In this document: positions 1 through 8,277 of the stretch, piece by piece
How positions within the stretch are numbered: the first letter of the stretch is position 1
Layout: each line of letters starts with the position of its first letter
Notes under the pieces: generated by a model
The model's input: only the letters and a program-made list of their open reading frames with translations
Told to the model about the DNA's origin: nothing
Databases searched by the model: none
DNA from: Lachnospiraceae bacterium
GTDB taxonomy: Bacteria; Bacillota; Clostridia; Lachnospirales; Lachnospiraceae
DNA: 51,081 bases
Assembly (NCBI GenBank): GCA_014804785.1
Contig: JAAUZD010000027.1
Span: 4,527-55,607 of the forward strand
Reading direction: 5' to 3'
Translations under genes and position numbers: made by a program

Positions 1-426
1 GAGGAGATTGATGCCAAGCAACTTGTAGAGGAACTTGTAAGGGCTTATGCAGTCCAGGTGGAGAATAAGAGTTTGCGGCTGACTATTACAGGCAGTGGAA
101 CGATTTTAGCCGACCGTGAAATGATGAAGAAGATCGTGGATAATCTGCTTTCCAACGCAGTATCGTATACGCCGGAGAAAGAAGCGATTGAGGTAAAGGC
201 TTCGGATAAGGAAATTGCAGTACAAAATAGTGGAATTATCATAGACGAAAAACTGCTTCCCAATATTTTCGAACCTTTTGTCAGCAGTGATGAGAGCAGG
301 AAAGGAAAGGGACTGGGGCTATATGTGGCATCCTATTACAGCAGACTTTTGGGATATCGGCTGAAAATTGAAAATGTGGAAAACGGGGTACATGCTAGGC
401 TGATTTTTGCAGAAAGGAATTACTAA
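1..426 (+). CDS. Sensor histidine kinase, C-terminal part (5' end outside window)
   Basis: Only the last 141 codons are present; the frame is open from base 1. The visible part is the HATPase_c domain: an N-box (KKIVDNLLSNAVSY), a reduced G1 region (QNSGIIIDEKLLPNIFEPFV, where the usual DxGxG is NSGII) and a G2 box (KGKGLGLYVA). This compact form is known from small Firmicute kinases that control peptide-antibiotic ABC exporters. The ABC ATPase gene starts one base after its stop codon, so kinase and exporter are co-transcribed. Inference: a membrane sensor that switches on a detoxification or export module with a response regulator lying upstream of the window. Domain call is firm; the stimulus is unknown. 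Confidence 0.85.
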   Translation, partial: EEIDAKQLVEELVRAYAVQVENKSLRLTITGSGTILADREMMKKIVDNLLSNAVSYTPEKEAIEVKASDKEIAVQNSGIIIDEKLLPNIFEPFVSSDESRKGKGLGLYVASYYSRLLGYRLKIENVENGVHARLIFAERNY

Positions 427-427
427 A

Positions 428-1312
428 ATGTTGATGACAATCAAACAATTACAGGTAAAGTATGGAAATCAAACGGCTCTTAAAATTGATCGTCCGATTA
501 TTTTTGAAAAAGGGGAACACATCGGTGTGATTGGTTCTAATGGTGCAGGAAAGACGACGCTGGTAAACGCGCTGCTAGGGCTTATTCCTTATGAGGGAAG
601 AATTCTTACGCAGCTAAAACCGGAGCAGATGGCGGTACATATGCAGCAAAATGAATATGTAACTACTGTGCCGGTGAAATGCATCATGGAAGCGATACTA
701 AATACGAAGATAAAAGAAAATAGGGAATTACAGGAATTGATTTCTTTCTTTGACTTTGAATCATGCCTTACGAAAAGATTCAACACTCTTTCAGGCGGTC
801 AGAAGCAGAAATTTACGATTATTATGGTGATGATGCAGAAGGCGGAGCTGACCTTTTATGATGAGGTCACATCAGGACTGGATTTTGAGACCAGACAGAG
901 GCTGATGGAAAAAATGGTGGAGTGGTATCAGGATAAAGATGATACGCTGGTGGTGATATCCCATTATTATGAGGAACTGGAGCAGATGGCGGATAAACTT
1001 CTGATCCTGGATGAGGGAAAGGTGATTGCTTATGGGAAAAAGGAAGAATTGTTTGAGACATATTGCGGAAAAGCGGTCTTTGTTTTAGACAATAATCAGA
1101 AAAACAGAAAGTTTTCGGAAGGAATCAGGAAACTGAAAGCCCCGGATCATCTGATCGCTTTATCCTGCAGTGATAGCAGGCAGGAAGAGGAGCTTGCGGC
1201 AACACTGATCAGGAATAATGTGGATTTCAAGAGAAGTCATTCAGATATTGAAATGATATTCAGCAATGCGAGAGAGGCATTTTATGCAGAGCGGGGAGGA
1301 GCGGAAAGATGA
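428..1312 (+). CDS. ABC transporter ATP-binding protein
   Basis: A 294-residue ABC ATPase. Walker A is GSNGAGKTT near residues 36-44, the signature is LSGGQKQK, Walker B is LTFYDEVTSGLDF and the H-loop is VISHYYEE. After the ATPase core there is a C-terminal extension of about 80 residues, common in drug and peptide exporters. The ATG at 428 is chosen because AGAAAGG lies about 11 bases upstream, although a TTG 21 bases earlier is also in frame. Its stop overlaps the permease start (ATGA), indicating translational coupling. It should power the adjacent ABC-2 type permease. The substrate (antibiotic, bacteriocin or lipid) cannot be read from the sequence. Confidence 0.9.
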   Translation: MLMTIKQLQVKYGNQTALKIDRPIIFEKGEHIGVIGSNGAGKTTLVNALLGLIPYEGRILTQLKPEQMAVHMQQNEYVTTVPVKCIMEAILNTKIKENRELQELISFFDFESCLTKRFNTLSGGQKQKFTIIMVMMQKAELTFYDEVTSGLDFETRQRLMEKMVEWYQDKDDTLVVISHYYEELEQMADKLLILDEGKVIAYGKKEELFETYCGKAVFVLDNNQKNRKFSEGIRKLKAPDHLIALSCSDSRQEEELAATLIRNNVDFKRSHSDIEMIFSNAREAFYAERGGAER

Positions 1313-2076
1313 AAAAGAAATGTACATTAAAGATGGTATTATATGAATGGAGGAATTTAAATGGAAATCTCATGCCTCATTTTTTTGGAATTGTCTTTCC
1401 AAATCTGATGTGCCTTCTCTTGCCAAAGACGATAGGGAGCCAGCTTCCGGAAGAGATAATGAACGAAGTGACAACGTCTATTATGTTGTCCATGGCGATG
1501 GTGATTCCCATGTCCATTATGTTTTTAGGTTATGGTTCGCTTTACTCGCAGGAGGTTGAGAGGGGAATTCCTTTAAGGATGCGGCTTTTTGGATATGAGG
1601 AAAAAAATACCATAAAAGCCAAAATAGCTGCACACTTAATATTACTGACGATAGCCCTGGTGATTTTCGGTGTTTTTCAGGTGTTCATAACAAAGGTTCA
1701 AAGACCGGCATTTACTTCTTTTTTATGCCTTCTGATATCCGTGTATCTGCTCGGAATCATTTTACTGGTCATATCCCATGCGTTTGCCAGTATTTTTAAA
1801 AAATTTAGTATCACCTTCGGGGTGGAGATGACACTTTACTTTCTGACCCTGATCTTATGCGGAATGATGGGAGTGGAGACGAGTGTGCTGCCGAAAGCGC
1901 TGCAAAAAATTGCAGGAACCCTTCCGATGACTTATATCAGCAATGATTTTGCGGGTTTCTGGCAGGGCGGAACTTATCAGTTTATGCCGTTTATCCAGTC
2001 TTTCATTTTTTTTGGAGCTGTGGCGGGAATCCTGCTTTTGTTCTCGATGTATAAAAATAAAAGAGTAATCGGATAA
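1309..2076 (+). CDS. ABC-2 type transporter permease
   Basis: A 255-residue integral membrane protein with about six hydrophobic segments, the first near HFFGIVFPNLMCLLLP and the last near FIFFGAVAGILLLFSMYKN, fitting the ABC-2 permease fold. It is translationally coupled to the ATPase gene through an ATGA overlap and is the last gene before a strong hairpin. Partner and orientation make it the membrane half of the exporter. It is much shorter than BceB permeases (about 650 residues) and lacks their large extracellular domain, so it resembles bacteriocin or NatB-like systems more than bacitracin modules. The substrate is not identifiable. Confidence 0.8.
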   Translation: MKKKCTLKMVLYEWRNLNGNLMPHFFGIVFPNLMCLLLPKTIGSQLPEEIMNEVTTSIMLSMAMVIPMSIMFLGYGSLYSQEVERGIPLRMRLFGYEEKNTIKAKIAAHLILLTIALVIFGVFQVFITKVQRPAFTSFLCLLISVYLLGIILLVISHAFASIFKKFSITFGVEMTLYFLTLILCGMMGVETSVLPKALQKIAGTLPMTYISNDFAGFWQGGTYQFMPFIQSFIFFGAVAGILLLFSMYKNKRVIG

Positions 2077-2079
2077 AAT

Positions 2080-2126
2080 ACACCGCATTGCGGCGCTGCG
2101 AATTTACCGGCGCTGTAATGCGGTGT
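2080..2126. terminator. Bidirectional terminator between convergent operons
   Basis: A 17-bp stem (arms start ACACCGCATTGCGGCGC and end TAATGCGGTGT, with two G-U pairs) sits between the permease stop and the stop of the convergent anti-sigma gene. T-rich sequence follows it on both strands. Confidence 0.75.
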
Positions 2127-2132
2127 AAGTGT

Positions 2133-3308
2133 TTAATCTTCAGGAGATAAAGTTATCAATACGGCGTTTTCACGTTCACTTAGCTGTTTAAACCATTCCT
2201 CCGTGGCATGGGTATAGATGGAAAACTCAGAGTTGCTGCAACGGAAGTTAACCATATAAAAGTTTCCGTCGTCTTTCTGGAAGAAATAAGCAAGCTCTCT
2301 TGAAATAAGTTTTCCATTTTCGGCTCTGTAGAGGCAATAGACTGTTTCAAATTCATCATGGATTTCAAGCTGTTCATTCAGGAAGCGCAGGGCGGTCTGA
2401 TAGTTTTCAGACATCTGTGCCTTTGCTTGTTCTTCCGTTATTTCAGGGGCATCTATCCAGGAGGAAAGGTTTACATCAACAGACATGATGCTGCCGTCTA
2501 AAGTACTGATTGAGAAATTATAGTAGCAAAAGCTCCGGATATCGTAGGTGATATTATAGATGGGTACCTCAAAACGACCTTCATCAAGATTAATCGTTTC
2601 TTCCATGCCATCAGGAGATACGCCGAAGAATGAATTCATCCATTCCTGTGCAATTGTCACAGCTTCCGCTTCGGTGATTCCGTTATCTGCCTGAACCTTT
2701 TCTTTGATCTCATTTTGCTCTTTCTCGTGCTCTTCCATCACGGCCTGGACTTCAGGATCCAGTGAAAGACTATATTCTCTTTTATAGTTGAATTCAATGA
2801 TTTCCAAAATTTCTTCATCGGTCAGTTCCCGGTCTGGAAGATAAAAACAACTTGTGCTTTTCAGATAGCAAAGGGTATTGTCTGGAATCTGATCTTCACT
2901 TTCGATAAGAAGCAGTTGCCCCTGGGGAAAGGTACCATTCTGGTAGGCTTTGAAAAGTTCTGCCCTCCGCTGTTTTTCGCTCTGAGAATACTCTCTTGAA
3001 AAGCTATCGGCACCTACCGGTTGCGCCTGCAGCATTTCCAGAGTTGCTTCCATTTCCTCTGCAGGGATACTTTCCATTCTTGCCTTTACCAGATATCGGA
3101 TGCCAGCCTGTACCGGAATGCTGATGGTTCCCACAATCAGAAGAAGCGTTGCTGCTGAAAGGAGCGTCCTTTTGAAAGCGTGGGATTTATAGTTGTATTT
3201 GTAGTTTCCGGAGTTTTCCTGCCTTTGCAGGTTACGGATGATTTCTTCCTGCATATCTTCAGGGATGTTTACCTGCTCCATCGTTTCTTTTATGTTTGTC
3301 TTATTCAT
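2133..3308 (-). CDS. Probable transmembrane anti-sigma factor
   Basis: A 391-residue protein: a cytoplasmic N-terminus of about 47 residues, one strong membrane segment (LLSAATLLLIVGTISIPV) and an extracytoplasmic domain of about 320 residues rich in acidic and aromatic residues. It overlaps the ECF sigma gene by four bases (ATGA), the classic sigma/anti-sigma arrangement. Inference: it holds the sigma factor inactive at the membrane until an envelope signal is sensed. The outer domain does not match a family I recognise, so the stimulus is unknown. A C-terminal DUF-type sensor of clostridial anti-sigma proteins is likely. Confidence 0.65.
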   Translation of the reverse strand: MNKTNIKETMEQVNIPEDMQEEIIRNLQRQENSGNYKYNYKSHAFKRTLLSAATLLLIVGTISIPVQAGIRYLVKARMESIPAEEMEATLEMLQAQPVGADSFSREYSQSEKQRRAELFKAYQNGTFPQGQLLLIESEDQIPDNTLCYLKSTSCFYLPDRELTDEEILEIIEFNYKREYSLSLDPEVQAVMEEHEKEQNEIKEKVQADNGITEAEAVTIAQEWMNSFFGVSPDGMEETINLDEGRFEVPIYNITYDIRSFCYYNFSISTLDGSIMSVDVNLSSWIDAPEITEEQAKAQMSENYQTALRFLNEQLEIHDEFETVYCLYRAENGKLISRELAYFFQKDDGNFYMVNFRCSNSEFSIYTHATEEWFKQLSERENAVLITLSPED

Positions 3309-3769
3309 CTGCTATAAACCTCCTTCCACGATAGCCGCAGATATTCTCTGCCGCGCTGTAGTCTTTTCTTTACTGCACTCTGCGTAATTCCCAGAATATC
3401 TGCAATTTCCTTTACACTGTAGCCGTCTACATAGTGAAGATAGATCACCACTTTCTGCTTGGACGGTAATTCCATCAGCTCTGTGAGAGTCTCCTTTTGC
3501 GCCGGTGCTGCAAGGCAGTTTGACAGTTCGTCTATGGAAATTTTAGGGTGCCGCATCCTTGCGCGGAGCATATCCCGGCAGATATTGGTTGCTACACGGA
3601 TCAGCCAGGCTTTTTCATGGTCATCATTTGCAAAATCCGGCTTTTTTTCAAGATACTTACAGAAAGTATCTTGAATGGCATCCTTAGCATCCTGCTCGTT
3701 GCACAGCATGACAATGCATATTTTATAGAGCATATTGCTGTATTTTAAGACGATTTCTTCTATTTGCAT
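3305..3769 (-). CDS. ECF-type RNA polymerase sigma factor
   Basis: A 154-residue sigma-70 family protein. Region 2 covers the first ~70 residues (YSNMLYKICIVMLCNEQDAK, then a DAIQDTFCKYL core motif). Region 4 is near the C-terminus with the helix-turn-helix YSVKEIADILGITQSAVKKR. The start at 3769 follows an AGAAGGGAG site; an in-frame start 23 codons upstream lacks one. The gene is first in a two-gene operon with its probable anti-sigma partner. A possible autoregulated ECF promoter lies just upstream. Confidence 0.9.
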   Translation of the reverse strand: MQIEEIVLKYSNMLYKICIVMLCNEQDAKDAIQDTFCKYLEKKPDFANDDHEKAWLIRVATNICRDMLRARMRHPKISIDELSNCLAAPAQKETLTELMELPSKQKVVIYLHYVDGYSVKEIADILGITQSAVKKRLQRGREYLRLSWKEVYSR

Positions 3770-3808
3770 ATTTTCTCCCTTCTGAAGCTTTTGGCTTCCT
3801 ATGTGTCT

Positions 3809-3837
3809 AATACGTATGGATAAGGGGAAAGGTGACA
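3809..3837 (-). promoter_or_regulatory. Candidate ECF promoter of the sigma/anti-sigma operon
   Basis: On the minus strand TGTCACC and CGTATT are separated by 16 bases and lie about 40 bases before the sigma start codon. AC-rich -35 and CGT-type -10 boxes fit ECF promoters and would allow autoregulation. This is pattern reading only. Confidence 0.35.
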
Positions 3838-3957
3838 TTTTTTTATGATTATAAGGGGATGAAATAGGTTATTACAAGATAGATATTTCTATTTTTTGCC
3901 TATCCTCTGAGCCAAGACTGAACTGTTACGTATTATAGGGGAGATTCCGACAAATGA

Positions 3958-3986
3958 TTGACATAAGAATAACCGGAAAATAGAAT
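3958..3986 (+). promoter_or_regulatory. Sigma-A type promoter
   Basis: TTGACA and TAGAAT are spaced by 17 bases, about 57 bases before the start codon of the small membrane protein gene that follows. Confidence 0.7.
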
Positions 3987-4042
3987 GGAAATATAAATAT
4001 AGTTTAATCTAGTAAAGAATGAAGTAGAGGAGGGGCGGTATT

Positions 4043-4552
4043 ATGGAAACGCGGCTGACCAAAGCGGAAGTGAATTGTTTTAAACATGGTCTTCCAGGGG
4101 ATAGGAAGATTTTGAATGCGCTGTCGGCAGTATTTTGGTTTTCGTGGGGAGCCTGCATGCTTTGGCTTTCCAATAACCTTTTCAGTGAGCTCGGAAATGA
4201 TAAAAAGGTTGACACAGGTAAGATTGAACTGCTTCTCATGCTTTCTGGATTGGCGATTATTTTTATTGTGTGTATGAAATGTATCAATAAGAGAAATGAA
4301 AGAATCTATCAAAGCTTGAAGAATGGCGAATACAGGCTCGTCGTTAGTACGATTACAGCAAAAGATTTCCGGTATCAGGGTTCCGGGAAAAGCAGGTATA
4401 TGGTAGATTTTTATAAATGTGCGGAAATAAATGGAGAAATTACACCTGTTTCAAAAAAGCAATTCCGCCATGCCCAAATCGGGGACAGGATTAAGGTAAT
4501 CATGATAGATAAAGTGCATGTGATTTATGGGATTGTGGAACGAAAAAAATAA
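4043..4552 (+). CDS. Hypothetical two-TM membrane protein
   Basis: A 169-residue protein I do not recognise. Two hydrophobic segments are visible (LSAVFWFSWGACMLWLSN near residue 30 and LLLMLSGLAIIFIVCMKC near residue 73), followed by a basic cytoplasmic-looking domain of about 85 residues with alternating beta-like stretches (YRLVVSTITAKDF, DRIKVIMIDKVHVIYGIV). The tail resembles the small OB-like beta domains seen after TM pairs in DUF3592-like proteins, but that is a guess. GAGGAGGGG lies upstream of the ATG, and a good sigma-A promoter precedes it. It is a single-gene unit. Confidence 0.7.
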   Translation: METRLTKAEVNCFKHGLPGDRKILNALSAVFWFSWGACMLWLSNNLFSELGNDKKVDTGKIELLLMLSGLAIIFIVCMKCINKRNERIYQSLKNGEYRLVVSTITAKDFRYQGSGKSRYMVDFYKCAEINGEITPVSKKQFRHAQIGDRIKVIMIDKVHVIYGIVERKK

Positions 4553-4590
4553 AAGGCACTGTCCGGTTATTGGAAGCGCCTTTTGTTCAG

Positions 4591-5004
4591 TTAACCGCCA
4601 AAAAATTGTATCATTCTCTGTACAGAGACAGGATCCGCACCCAAAAGGCTCAAAATCATGCCGGCAATCCAGAGACAGAATCGATGAAAATATATCAATG
4701 CAAAAATCAATGCGATTCCAAACAAAATTCCGGTGATAAGTCTTCGGATGTTACCGCTTTCATAAGAAGTCAGTCGCTGCAAAAAACCATCAAAAACCAA
4801 TGGAATCATCATTACCAGAACAATCCAAAATCTGGGGCAGCCGTGTAAAATCGCGATAGGTATACCTGCAATCATACCAATTAATTCACCTGTGCATCTT
4901 GCACAGATAGGGAACTGCTTTCCCCTGAAATAGAAGGAGCGATCCGGTCTGGCATGACAACCAAAGAAAATTTGCAGGAATTTTCCAAATTTAGAATGCT
5001 CCAC
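4591..5004 (-). CDS. DUF2085 family membrane protein
   Basis: A 137-residue protein with the DUF2085 hallmark: GCHARPDRSF then a CARCTG motif (FPICARCTGELIGMIAG), followed by hydrophobic segments. Conserved Cys/His residues suggest metal or redox binding, but the family's function is unknown. The GTG at 5004 is preferred because AGGAA precedes it by a normal distance; a GTG six codons earlier lacks a site. It overlaps the end of the upstream small membrane protein gene by 14 bases, so the two are coupled. Confidence 0.75.
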   Translation of the reverse strand: MEHSKFGKFLQIFFGCHARPDRSFYFRGKQFPICARCTGELIGMIAGIPIAILHGCPRFWIVLVMMIPLVFDGFLQRLTSYESGNIRRLITGILFGIALIFALIYFHRFCLWIAGMILSLLGADPVSVQRMIQFFGG

Positions 5005-5215
5005 TTGCAATTCCTGCTGCACCTAGGATTACAAACATTACGATATAGTATGCGACTAAGAGAATCACACTAACTAATGCACCAATTCCTGCTGCTTTTG
5101 CAGTTTTTGGTTTCTGATCTTTCCATACTAAAAATAATATCAGACCGACAATCGGAATACAGCATCCCAAAAGTCCCCATAAAAATCCGCCGTTGTCATT
5201 TGTGTTGTTTTCCAT
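4991..5215 (-). CDS. Small two-TM membrane protein
   Basis: A 74-residue protein with two membrane segments (GLLGCCIPIVGLILFLVW and GALVSVILLVAYYIVMFVIL) joined by a short basic loop (KDQKPKTAKAAG), a layout common in DUF4190-like and TM2-like proteins of clostridia. GAGGAG lies eight bases before the ATG. It is the first gene of a two-gene unit with the DUF2085 gene. The function is unknown. Confidence 0.7.
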   Translation of the reverse strand: MENNTNDNGGFLWGLLGCCIPIVGLILFLVWKDQKPKTAKAAGIGALVSVILLVAYYIVMFVILGAAGIASGAF

Positions 5216-5412
5216 AATTCATTCTCCTCACATTTTTTTAATTTTCAAGCATATTGTATCGATAAATGTCGAAAGTGTCAATGTTTTTTATTTTTATGTT
5301 TTTTGAGTTCCCCATTTTAATAAGTCAACAGGCTTTATCAAAAATCCTTTTGTTTTTATCCTTAATATATTATAATTAAAAAGGTGGCGTTGGTACCGGG
5401 GGATATATTTTC

Positions 5413-5446
5413 TGCTTAAGCAGTATCGCAAGTAAAACTTGCGATA
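5413..5446. repeat. Adjacent palindromes upstream of the CofE-like gene
   Basis: TGCTTAAGCA (a perfect 10-bp palindrome) is followed directly, after one base, by a 10-bp stem with a 3-base loop (TATCGCAAGT / ACTTGCGATA). No T-run follows. It may be an operator or leader structure for the gene starting about 70 bases downstream. The remaining bases between 5216 and 5500 show no gene. Confidence 0.5.
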
Positions 5447-5514
5447 TGCATGGAATTAGTGTGCAATGAGGTGTCGGCGGTCATGACAGAAATACGACTA
5501 AGGGAGAAATGTAT

Positions 5515-6705
5515 ATGGAAAGAAGAGTAGGAACAGTATCAAGAGGAATCCGCTGCCCTATCATTCGGGAGGGTGATGATCTGGTAAGGATTGTTACAGA
5601 CAGTGTATTGGAAGCGGCGCAGGGAGAAGGATTTGAGATTCGTGACAGGGATGTCATTGCAGTGACGGAATCAGTGGTTGCCAGATCACAGGGCAACTAT
5701 GCATCAGTGGAAGCCATCGCCAAGGACGTAAAGGCAAAGCTGGGAGGAGAGACGATAGGTGTCATTTTCCCGATTTTGTCCAGAAACCGTTTTGCAATCT
5801 GCCTTAGAGGAATTGCCATGGGAGCAAAGAAGGTCGTTCTGATGCTGAGCTATCCCAGTGATGAGGTGGGCAATGAACTTGTTTCCTTAGACCAGCTGGA
5901 CGAGGCAGGCATCAATCCTTACAGTGATGTTCTTACACTGGAAAGATATAGAGAACTGTTTGGAGAAAATAAACATCCTTTTACGGGAGTAGATTACGTA
6001 TCCTATTATGGGGAGTTGATTAAGGAGGCGGGGGCAGAGGTTGAAATTATCTTTGCAAACGACTGCCGCAGTATCCTTTCCTATACCAAAAAGGTGCTGA
6101 ACTGCGATATTCATACAAGAGCACGTACTAAGAGACTGTTAAAAGCAGCAGGTGCTGAAGTGGTGGTGGGTATGGATGATATTCTTACCAGTCCTGTAGA
6201 CGGAAGCGGCTGCAATGAGAAGTATGGTCTTCTTGGTTCTAACAAATCTACAGAAGATACCATTAAGCTTTTCCCGAGAGAGTGTACGGATCTGGTAATG
6301 GATATTCAGAAAGAGATTCTGGAAAGAACAGGAAAGCATGTGGAGGTCATGGTATATGGCGACGGCGCTTTTAAAGATCCCGTTGGAAAAATCTGGGAGC
6401 TTGCAGACCCTTGCGTATCTCCGGCAAGCACACCGGGGCTTGAGGGAACACCCAACGAAGTGAAACTGAAATATCTGGCGGACAATGATTTCAAGGATTT
6501 ATCCGGTGAAGCGCTGAAAGAAGCAATTTCCAACCGCATCAGAGAGAAGAAAGAGAATCTGGTAGGCGATATGGCATCTCAGGGTACAACCCCCAGAAGA
6601 CTGACAGATTTGATTGGTTCTTTATGTGATTTAACCAGCGGCTCCGGCGACAAAGGAACACCTGTCATTTTGATTCAAGGGTATTTCGACAACTATGTGA
6701 GCTGA
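5515..6705 (+). CDS. Coenzyme F420-0:L-glutamate ligase-like (CofE-like) protein
   Basis: A 396-residue protein resembling the F420-0:gamma-glutamyl ligase family that clostridial genomes carry as a longer variant (archaeal CofE is about 250 residues). Family-like features are the N-terminal GIRCPIIREGDDL, the DRDVIAVTESVVARSQGNY segment and the Asp-rich region VEVMVYGDGAFKDPVG near residue 280. The second ATG is chosen because AAGGGAG lies eight bases upstream of it. No other F420 biosynthesis gene is nearby, and this lineage is not known to make F420, so the true substrate is uncertain; ligation of glutamate or another amino acid is inferred only from family. Transcription ends at a strong terminator. 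Confidence 0.75.
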   Translation: MERRVGTVSRGIRCPIIREGDDLVRIVTDSVLEAAQGEGFEIRDRDVIAVTESVVARSQGNYASVEAIAKDVKAKLGGETIGVIFPILSRNRFAICLRGIAMGAKKVVLMLSYPSDEVGNELVSLDQLDEAGINPYSDVLTLERYRELFGENKHPFTGVDYVSYYGELIKEAGAEVEIIFANDCRSILSYTKKVLNCDIHTRARTKRLLKAAGAEVVVGMDDILTSPVDGSGCNEKYGLLGSNKSTEDTIKLFPRECTDLVMDIQKEILERTGKHVEVMVYGDGAFKDPVGKIWELADPCVSPASTPGLEGTPNEVKLKYLADNDFKDLSGEALKEAISNRIREKKENLVGDMASQGTTPRRLTDLIGSLCDLTSGSGDKGTPVILIQGYFDNYVS

Positions 6706-6770
6706 AACATATAAACGGAATTTATATCATATATAAAAAATATTGATTTTACTTATGACTATGCTTTGGG

Positions 6771-6776
6771 TATAAT
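6771..6776 (+). promoter_or_regulatory. -10 element (TATAAT) upstream of purA
   Basis: A perfect TATAAT is preceded 17 bases upstream by the weaker TTTACT. Transcription would begin just before the terminator hairpin and the tandem repeats that precede purA. Confidence 0.45.
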
Positions 6777-6798
6777 CATAAAGTAAGAAACTGATAAT

Positions 6799-6828
6799 AA
6801 AAAGCAGGTTTTTACGAACCTGCTTTTT
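6799..6828 (+). terminator. Rho-independent terminator
   Basis: A 12-bp perfect stem (AAAAAGCAGGTT / AACCTGCTTTTT) with a 6-base loop ends in a T-run. It ends the CofE-like transcript and could also attenuate the purA leader. Confidence 0.85.
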
Positions 6829-6830
6829 GT

Positions 6831-6931
6831 GTTACAATAAGCTGACCGCGAAGCGTGGCTGCGTTTGTTACAATAAGCTGTCTCGCGAAGCGTGGCTGCG
6901 TTTGTTTTAATAAGCTGACTCGCGGTGAAGC
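6831..6931. repeat. Tandem 36-37 bp repeat, 2.7 copies, before purA
   Basis: Unit 1 (6831-6866) and unit 2 (6867-6903) share GTTACAATAAGCTG, then GCGAAGCGTGGCTGCGTTT. A shortened third copy (6904-6931) begins GTTTTAATAAGCTGACTCGC. The block fills the space between the terminator and the purA ribosome binding site. Confidence 0.85.
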
Positions 6932-6949
6932 TTTGGAATGGAGGAAAAT

Positions 6950-8242
6950 ATGGTTAAAGCAGTAGTGGGCGCCAATTGGGGCGATGAAGGAAAAGGTAAG
7001 ATTACAGACATGCTGGCACAGCAGGCGGATATCATTGTCCGTTTTCAGGGCGGTGCTAACGCCGGACACACGATTGTAAACGAGTATGGCAAGTTTGCAC
7101 TGCATACGCTGCCGTCAGGAGTGTTTTACAATCATACCACCAGCATCATCGGCAATGGAGTAGCGCTGAATATTCCAGTGCTCTTCAATGAGATTAAATC
7201 AATCACAGACCGGAACGTGCCGATGCCTAAAATACTGGTTTCAGACAGGGCGCAGATGGTGATGCCCTACCATATTTTGTTTGACCAGTACGAGGAGGAA
7301 AGGCTGGGAGGAAAATCCTTCGGATCCACCAAATCGGGAATTGCGCCTTTTTATTCTGATAAATATGCAAAGATTGGTTTTCAGGTGAGCGAACTTTTCG
7401 ATGAAGAACTGCTTAAAGAAAAGGTAGAGAGAGTCTGTGAACAGAAAAATGTCATGCTTGAACATATGTATCATAAGCCAACCATTGACCCAGAAGGATT
7501 GCTCGCTACTTTGCATGAATATAAAGAGATGGTTGAGCCTTATGTGTGTGATGTGTCCTCATACCTGCACCAGGCAATCAAAGAAGGAAAGACTATTTTG
7601 CTGGAAGGACAGCTTGGAACTTTAAAAGATACTGACCATGGTATTTATCCTATGGTTACTTCTTCCTCCACATTGGCAGCATATGGCGCCATTGGAGCAG
7701 GAATTCCGCCCTATGAGATTAAGGAAATCGTTACCGTGTGTAAAGCATATTCCTCAGCAGTAGGAGCAGGCGCATTCGTCTCCGAGATTTTTGGAGAAGA
7801 GGCAGATGAACTGCGCCGCCGCGGCGGTGACGGAGGTGAATTCGGCGCAACTACAGGACGCCCCAGACGTATGGGATGGTTTGACTGCGTTGCTTCCAAG
7901 TATGGATGCAGATTACAGGGAACCACGGATGTTGCATTTACTGTACTGGACGTCCTCGGATATCTGGAAGAGATTCCTGTCTGTGTGGGATATGAAATCG
8001 ATGGAGAAGTGACCACCGACTTTCCGGTAACCTACAAATTAGAAAAAGCAAAACCAGTTCTCAAAACACTGCCCGGCTGGAAGTGCGATATCCGCGGCAT
8101 CAAAAAATATGAGGATCTGCCGGAAAACTGTAGAAAGTACGTGGAGTTTATAGAAGAGCAGATTGGCTATCCCATCACCATGGTCTCCAACGGACCGGGA
8201 AGAGAGGACATTATTTATAGAGAAAGCCCGTTGAAACATTAA
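6950..8242 (+). CDS. purA: Adenylosuccinate synthase
   Basis: A 430-residue GTP-dependent ligase that joins IMP and aspartate to form adenylosuccinate, the first step from IMP to AMP. Diagnostic motifs are the N-terminal GANWGDEGKGK P-loop with catalytic Asp, the QGGANAGHT segment with catalytic His, and the C-terminal VSNGPGRED. The length matches the family (about 425-430). The ATG at 6950 is chosen because GGAGG lies five bases upstream; an earlier in-frame ATG overlaps this site. The cytoplasmic enzyme is transcribed alone or with the queH gene 35 bases downstream. The upstream region holds a terminator-like hairpin and tandem repeats, which hints at leader control. Confidence 0.96.
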   Translation: MVKAVVGANWGDEGKGKITDMLAQQADIIVRFQGGANAGHTIVNEYGKFALHTLPSGVFYNHTTSIIGNGVALNIPVLFNEIKSITDRNVPMPKILVSDRAQMVMPYHILFDQYEEERLGGKSFGSTKSGIAPFYSDKYAKIGFQVSELFDEELLKEKVERVCEQKNVMLEHMYHKPTIDPEGLLATLHEYKEMVEPYVCDVSSYLHQAIKEGKTILLEGQLGTLKDTDHGIYPMVTSSSTLAAYGAIGAGIPPYEIKEIVTVCKAYSSAVGAGAFVSEIFGEEADELRRRGGDGGEFGATTGRPRRMGWFDCVASKYGCRLQGTTDVAFTVLDVLGYLEEIPVCVGYEIDGEVTTDFPVTYKLEKAKPVLKTLPGWKCDIRGIKKYEDLPENCRKYVEFIEEQIGYPITMVSNGPGREDIIYRESPLKH

Positions 8243-8277
8243 GCGGTAATTTATATACTTTTGGAGACTGTAAAAGC

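Noticed and set aside
6831-6931. Possible CRISPR array
   Set aside because: The units are directly adjacent with no spacers and only 2.7 copies exist; no cas genes are present.
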